From NCBI GenBank assembly GCA_030066475.1, contig JASJBO010000216.1:1-10681 (forward strand): a DNA stretch of 10,681 bases, read 5' to 3'. The DNA is from Myxococcota bacterium. GTDB taxonomy: Bacteria; Myxococcota_A; UBA9160; PR03. Under the pieces are notes generated by a model. The model saw only the letters and a program-made list of their open reading frames with translations. It ran no database searches and had not been told where the DNA came from. Made by a program: the position numbers and the translations under genes. Positions 6,844 to 10,681 of this stretch are shown here, piece by piece. How positions within the stretch are numbered: position 1 is the first letter of the stretch; the number at the start of each line of letters is the position of its first letter.

Positions 6844-8013
6844 GTGCTTCGCTCCCTAGCTGATGGACTTCGTTCGGCTGCGCCTCACTGCGCGCGCCCT
6901 CCGGGCGCTTGCGGGGGGCTTCTGCCGCGCAGACTCCTAGGCCGAACTTCCAGGTTCGCCTCGATTGCGCTCGTCGCGCTGACCGTCGTGTCCGCCGCGC
7001 CTGGCTCCGCCCGGGCCGAGGAGACGCGCGAGGTGGTCGTCGGCACCCACGCGTCGCCGCCCTTCGCGATGAAGGGGCCCGACGGAAGCTGGCGTGGCCT
7101 CAGTATCGGGCTGTGGCGGATCCTCGCCGACGACCTCGACATCGCCTACCGCATCGAGGAGCGTCCGCTGGAGGGCCTGATCCAGGGGCTCCAGGACGGC
7201 TCCCTCGACGTCGTCGCGGCGGCGCTCACCACCACCGCGGACCGCGAGGTCCTCTTCGACTTCACGCATGCCTACTTCCTCTCGGGCCTGGCCATCGGCG
7301 TGCCGCTGCGCGGCCGGGGTGCGTTCTCGCCGTGGAGCCTGATCTCGGGTGAGTTCGCGCGCATGGCCGCGGTGGTGCTGGCGGGCGTGGTGGCGGCGAG
7401 CCTGGCGATCCTCGCCTTCGAGCGCACCCGCAACCGCGAGCAGTTCGGCGGCTCGGGCCTGCAGAGCGTGGGCGAAGCGCTCTGGTGGGCGGCGGTCACG
7501 ATGACGACCGTCGGCTACGGCGACAAGGCGCCGCGAACGGCCGGAGGGCGCATCGTCGCGGTCATCTGGATGCTCGCCGGCGTGATGCTCATCTCCGCCT
7601 TCACGGCGACCATCGCCTCGAACCTGACCGTGAACCAGATCGGGCGCAGCATCTCCGGTCCCGACGACCTGCCGGGTCGCCGCGTCGCGAGCGTCTCGGG
7701 CTCCACCAGCGAGGACTACCTCCTGGCGAGGGGGATCGTGCCGATCCGCGTCTCCAGCCCGCGGAAGGCCGTGCAGGAGTTGATGGAGGGACGCGCCGAC
7801 GCGGTCGTCTACGACGAGGTGATCCTGCGCTACGTCTCGCTCTCCGAGGCCGAGGTGGGCATGGAGCTCCTGCCCTTCGAGCACGGCTCCCAGGCCTATG
7901 CGTTCGGGCTCAAGCCGGGCAGCGCGCTGCGCGAGCGGCTGAATCGCGCGGTCCTGAAGCACACCGAGGGCGACCTGTGGCCGGCCCTCGTGGCCCGCTA
8001 CCTGGGGCGCTGA
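6844..8013 (+). CDS. GluR0-like ligand-gated potassium channel
   Basis: A membrane channel combining a periplasmic amino-acid-binding fold with a potassium pore, as in cyanobacterial GluR0. It should open a K+ path when a small amino-acid-like ligand binds outside. Order in the 389 residues: signal peptide ending GSARA (near residue 58); binding lobe 1 (about 60-160), with TTTADREVLFDFT, whose Arg134 matches the residue holding the ligand carboxylate in this family; membrane helix 1 (174-193); pore loop with filter TVGYGD (222-227); helix 2 (237-258); binding lobe 2 (about 262-389), with SGSTS (285-289) and Asp324 in the place that usually binds the ligand amine. There is no third helix, as in GluR0. 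The first 33 or so residues are encoded by the repeat at 6858-6930. No ATG, GTG or TTG occurs in frame after 6844 until past the signal-peptide core, so GTG 6844 is kept. The ligand cannot be read from sequence. Confidence 0.85.
   Translation: MLRSLADGLRSAAPHCARPPGACGGLLPRRLLGRTSRFASIALVALTVVSAAPGSARAEETREVVVGTHASPPFAMKGPDGSWRGLSIGLWRILADDLDIAYRIEERPLEGLIQGLQDGSLDVVAAALTTTADREVLFDFTHAYFLSGLAIGVPLRGRGAFSPWSLISGEFARMAAVVLAGVVAASLAILAFERTRNREQFGGSGLQSVGEALWWAAVTMTTVGYGDKAPRTAGGRIVAVIWMLAGVMLISAFTATIASNLTVNQIGRSISGPDDLPGRRVASVSGSTSEDYLLARGIVPIRVSSPRKAVQELMEGRADAVVYDEVILRYVSLSEAEVGMELLPFEHGSQAYAFGLKPGSALRERLNRAVLKHTEGDLWPALVARYLGR
6858..6930 (+). repeat. Dispersed 73-bp hairpin element, copy B
   Basis: This copy matches the element at 118-190 at 68 of 73 positions and in the same orientation. 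The core stem GCGCCC/GGGCGC (6894-6899 with 6903-6908) is intact and only its loop differs (TCC here, TGC there). It sits wholly inside the 5' end of the channel reading frame, in the same reading phase as copy A relative to the ATPase frame. In that phase most differences change the amino acid, so there is no sign that the encoded peptide is conserved. Confidence 0.85.
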
Positions 8014-8043
8014 GCCCCTCGTCCTCCGCGATCCGCATCGCGC

Positions 8044-8049
8044 TACGAT
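8044..8049 (+). promoter_or_regulatory. Possible -10 element before the phosphotransferase gene
   Basis: TACGAT ends seven bases before GTG 8057. GGGAG at 8051-8055 is only one base from the GTG, too close to act as a normal ribosome site, so a leaderless transcript is possible. No -35 is evident in the 43-base gap after the channel gene. Confidence 0.3.
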
Positions 8050-8056
8050 CGGGAGC

Positions 8057-10483
8057 GTGCGTTGCGTCGCGTCGTTCAGCGAGCTTCGCGCGCCCGACGT
8101 CTCGCGCTTCGGCGGCAAGGCGGTCCAGCTCGCCATCCTGTCCCAGCAGGGACTTCCGGTCCCGGCCGGATTCGCGCTCGCCTTCGCCGCGGGGCATCCG
8201 TGCGAGCTCGCGCCCGAGGAGGCGTCGGCGGTTCGCGACGCGTACGCGGCGCTCGGCGCGGGTGACGAGGCGGTCGCCGTGCGCTCGTCGGCAGCGGAGG
8301 AGGACAGCCAGACGGCGTCGTTCGCGGGTCAGCACGCGACCGTGCTCGACGCCCGCGGTGCCGACGCCGTACTCGCTGCCGTGGTCGCATGCCTCGAGAG
8401 CCAGGGGAGTGAGCGGGCGCAGGCGTACCGCCGGTCGGCGGGCATCGCGAAGGGCGGCATGGGCGTGCTCGTGCAGCGGATGGTTGCGGCACGCTGGGCC
8501 GGGGTCTGCTTCACGCGCGCTCCGGGGGACCCCGAACAGCTGGTGGTCGAGGTGGTGGAGGGACTGGGCGGAGCACTGGCGGCGGGCGCGGCGCGTCCCA
8601 CGCGCGTGGCGCTCGAGCGGCAGGCGCTCGGGGTCGCTGCACTCGACGACGACGCCGAGCTGATCGAGGCGTTCACGATCGAGCGGGCCCGGGAGGTGGC
8701 GCGCGAGGCGCTGCGCGCGGAAGAGGCGCTGGGGTGCCCGGTCGACTTCGAGTGGGCCTGGTCGGAAGAGGGCGTCGCGGTCCTCCAGGCTCGGCCCATC
8801 ACCGCGGGCGACGACCGCGCGGCGCTCGAGCGGGCGCGGTCCGACGAGATCGAACGCCTGCGCACGCTCGCCGGCGAGCGGCTCCTGGTGTGGTCGGACT
8901 TCGGCACCCTCGACATGTTCCCGCAGCCCGCGCCGCTCGATCTCGAGATCGTCGAGCTGCTGTCCGGGCCGGGTGGCAGCTTCGAGCGCGCGATGGCGCG
9001 GCTGGGACTCCGGTATCCGGACCTCGCGCCGTCCGGCGGCCTGTTCGCCGAGGTCGCCGGCCGCGCATACCTCGAGCTGACCGGCCTCGTCCGATCCGTG
9101 GACGATCTGCCGCTCGCGCTCGATCTCGACGGGCTCCCGGAGGGCGGCGCGGCGATCGATCCAGAGCGGCTGCCGATTCGCATCGCGCGGCCGTACTGGC
9201 GATCGGCCGCGCGGCTGTTCGCCGCGCTGCCCCGCTTCGTTCGGGCAGCCTTCCGGTTCTCTCGGCTGCGACGCCGCTTCGATCTCGTGTTTCGGCAGAC
9301 GATCTCGCCTGCGGTGACGCGCGAGGCGGCCGCGCTCCGCGACGAGGCCTGGGACGAGCTGGACGGGGCACAGCTCTACCTCCGCTTCCGGCGCGCGGTC
9401 GACCGCTTCGTCGAGCTCCATGTCAACCATCAGATGACCGATTCGATCACCGTGCCGACCCACGTCGTGCTGCAGGCGGTGCTCCGTCGGCTCTACGGCG
9501 ACGAGGCGGACGCTGCCGAGGTCCGGCTGACGACCGGTCTGCCCGGCAACTGGAACACCGAGACGAACCTCGACCTCGCGCGCCTGTCGGCCGGCGACCT
9601 CTCGCTCGAGGCGTTCCTCGGGCGCTACGGCCACCGCGGCAATCCGGACTACCAGGTGTCGGCACCGCGCTGGCGCGAGCAGCCCGAGCGGGTCGCGGCC
9701 CTGGCGGAGGCCGTCGCCCGGGCGCCCGTCGATCCGACCGAGCAGCTGCGCCGGCAGGCGGCGCTGCGCGCCGACGCCGAGGCGCGCTTCGCGCGCGATC
9801 TGCGCGCGCATCGTTGGCTGCGCTGGAGTCGCCGACGAATCCTGCGCGAGCTCGAGTTCTACCAGCGTTATTCGCCGACGCGCGAGGCCACGCAGGGCCT
9901 CTGCTACCTGTTCGTCGAGCTCGCCCGCCGTGCGCTGCTCGAAGCCGCGCGCCGACACGATCTCGGCGATCGCATCTTCCATCTGTCACTCGACGACCTC
10001 GAGCGGGTCTTCACGCAGGGCCCCAGCGCGGCGCAACGCGCACGCGCGAGCGCCGAGTGCGAACGGCTGCGACTCCTGCGCCGGCTCTACGTCCCGCACC
10101 TCGTGCGCTCCGACCAGCTCGAGGTGATCGGGCGCGCGCCGGCGATCGACGCGCACGCGCGGACGATCGACGGGCAGGTGGTGTCGGCCGGAGTGGTGCG
10201 CGGCCGGGCGCGCGTCGTCTCCGGGCTCGGCGAGGCGCGCGGCCTCGCGGCCGGCGAGATCCTGGTGACCGCCAGCGCCGATCCTTCGTGGACCCCGCTG
10301 TTCCTGGTCGCCGGCGGCGTCGTGCTGGAGGCGGGCGGGCTCCTGAGCCATCCCGCCATCGTCGCTCGGGAGTACGGACTCCCCGCCGTCATCAACGTCG
10401 CGCACGCGACGCGGCGCATCCGCACCGGCGACGAGATCACGCTCGATGCCGATGCGGGGCGCGTGATCCTGCACGGGTCCTAG
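8057..10483 (+). CDS. Rifampicin phosphotransferase-like PEP-utilising enzyme
   Basis: An 808-residue cytoplasmic enzyme with the three-part order of rifampicin phosphotransferases: ATP-binding domain, substrate domain, then a swivelling phospho-His domain. Classical PEP synthase keeps a large PEP-binding domain after the His domain; none is present here. The N-terminal PPDK_N domain (about 1-255) has FGGKAVQL (Lys21), VAVRSSAAEED (Arg76), an LVQRM strand, CFTRAP and FEWAW...LQARPIT (Gln244, Arg246). The central domain (about 265-700) contains GHRGNPDY (His526) and PRWREQP (537-543), as in the rifampicin family. The C-terminal domain (about 700-808) has GGLLSHPAIVAREYGLPAV with the phospho-carrier His765. 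The family moves a phosphate from ATP, via this His, to a small molecule or pyruvate. The substrate here is unknown, and resistance should not be assumed. GTG 8057 places FGGK at the usual distance from the N-terminus. Confidence 0.8.
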   Translation: MRCVASFSELRAPDVSRFGGKAVQLAILSQQGLPVPAGFALAFAAGHPCELAPEEASAVRDAYAALGAGDEAVAVRSSAAEEDSQTASFAGQHATVLDARGADAVLAAVVACLESQGSERAQAYRRSAGIAKGGMGVLVQRMVAARWAGVCFTRAPGDPEQLVVEVVEGLGGALAAGAARPTRVALERQALGVAALDDDAELIEAFTIERAREVAREALRAEEALGCPVDFEWAWSEEGVAVLQARPITAGDDRAALERARSDEIERLRTLAGERLLVWSDFGTLDMFPQPAPLDLEIVELLSGPGGSFERAMARLGLRYPDLAPSGGLFAEVAGRAYLELTGLVRSVDDLPLALDLDGLPEGGAAIDPERLPIRIARPYWRSAARLFAALPRFVRAAFRFSRLRRRFDLVFRQTISPAVTREAAALRDEAWDELDGAQLYLRFRRAVDRFVELHVNHQMTDSITVPTHVVLQAVLRRLYGDEADAAEVRLTTGLPGNWNTETNLDLARLSAGDLSLEAFLGRYGHRGNPDYQVSAPRWREQPERVAALAEAVARAPVDPTEQLRRQAALRADAEARFARDLRAHRWLRWSRRRILRELEFYQRYSPTREATQGLCYLFVELARRALLEAARRHDLGDRIFHLSLDDLERVFTQGPSAAQRARASAECERLRLLRRLYVPHLVRSDQLEVIGRAPAIDAHARTIDGQVVSAGVVRGRARVVSGLGEARGLAAGEILVTASADPSWTPLFLVAGGVVLEAGGLLSHPAIVAREYGLPAVINVAHATRRIRTGDEITLDADAGRVILHGS

Positions 10484-10512
10484 GCCACTCCTCCTATCAC
10501 GATCGAGCAGCT

Positions 10513-10527
10513 GGCGAGGTCCTCGCC
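10513..10527. terminator. Small hairpin between convergent genes
   Basis: GGCGAG (10513-10518), loop GTC, CTCGCC (10522-10527) form a perfect 6-bp stem 30 bases past the phosphotransferase stop, before the end of a convergent gene at 10565. It lacks a T-run, so termination is inferred from position. The rest of 10484-10564 shows no gene. Confidence 0.35.
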
Positions 10528-10564
10528 GTAGCCCCTCAGCGCACGTCCGATCGGTCCGAGTCCG

Positions 10565-10681
10565 TCAGCGCGGCTCGAGGCGGTAGACGAAGGCATCGGT
10601 CGCTCTCAGGGCTTCCGGCTGCCCCCGCCAGAACCCCCAGCTCTCGGCGGCGTCGCCGTATTTCTGCCGGAACAGCTGCCG
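10565..10681 (-). CDS. C-terminal fragment of an unidentified protein
   Basis: An open frame enters from the right edge and ends in TGA (10567-10565), giving the last 38 residues. It includes LFRQKYGDAAESWGFW and ends ATDAFVYRLEPR. The balanced composition with Phe, Trp, Tyr and Lys stands out from the Ala/Arg-rich spurious frames of this DNA, which supports a real gene. It is convergent with the phosphotransferase gene, 81 bases apart. I do not recognise the family from so short a piece. Confidence 0.6.
   Translation of the reverse strand, partial: RQLFRQKYGDAAESWGFWRGQPEALRATDAFVYRLEPR

Noticed and set aside
4299..6863. 854-codon open frame on the plus strand
   Set aside because: It crosses the minus-strand DUF547 gene and the DUF3179 gene in other frames, and its product is Arg/Ala/Gly-rich without domain motifs. 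It is a high-GC shadow.
6863..6940. 25-codon ORF inside repeat copy B (begins MDFVRLRLTAR)
   Set aside because: It is open only because the repeat lacks stops. Only two of the five differences between copies are silent in this frame, and copy A has TTG and no stop at the same place, so there is no sign of selection on a peptide.
7910..9982. 690-codon open frame on the minus strand
   Set aside because: It is opposite the channel and phosphotransferase genes, whose motifs are unmistakable, and its translation shows no family motif.
8057..10483. Calling this PEP synthase or pyruvate phosphate dikinase
   Set aside because: Those enzymes keep a large PEP-binding domain after the phospho-His domain. 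Here the His domain is at the very C-terminus.
1..10681. Insertion sequence, integrase, tRNA or rRNA
   Set aside because: I saw no transposase or recombinase motifs, no terminal inverted repeats with target duplications, and no cloverleaf or rRNA-like sequence.

Overview
This is a high-GC window with strong G/C third-position bias. It holds secreted proteins carrying HAF-type repeats and Cys/Asp modules, a PEP-CTERM protein, a twitching-motility type ATPase, a DUF547/DUF3179 pair, and a rifampicin-phosphotransferase-like enzyme. That mix suggests a Gram-negative deltaproteobacterium-like lineage (Myxococcota, Binatota or a relative). The assignment is inferred from gene content and composition, not from a marker gene.

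Layout, left to right. Positions 1-190 hold three tandem 41-bp units that run into a 73-bp hairpin-forming element. A second copy of that element lies at 6858-6930. A PilT/PilU-like ATPase follows (344-1564, +). A hairpin-rich convergent spacer separates it from a secreted HAF-repeat protein (1835-3478, -), which has three Cys-bracketed Asp-rich modules and a Cys/hydrophobic/Arg C-terminal tag. Divergent from it is a small PEP-CTERM protein (3682-4395, +). The 3' end of that gene overlaps a convergent DUF547 lipoprotein-like gene (4347-5162, -). Divergent from the DUF547 gene is a DUF3179 protein (5287-6834, +). After it comes a bacterial ionotropic-glutamate-receptor-like potassium channel with a TVGYGD filter (6844-8013, +), whose only usable start reads straight through the second repeat copy. 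Next is an 808-residue PEP-utilising phosphotransferase of rifampicin-phosphotransferase architecture (8057-10483, +). The right edge holds the last 38 codons of an unidentified minus-strand gene.

The genes do not form one obvious pathway, and most have their own intergenic regions. A common theme is the cell envelope: the HAF protein, the PEP-CTERM protein, the DUF547 and DUF3179 proteins and the channel are all predicted to be exported or membrane-bound. The PilT-like ATPase acts on the inner face of an envelope machine. The points most worth attention are the ligand-gated K+ channel, the dispersed repeat in the 5' regions of two unrelated genes, and two different C-terminal sorting signals on divergent neighbours.
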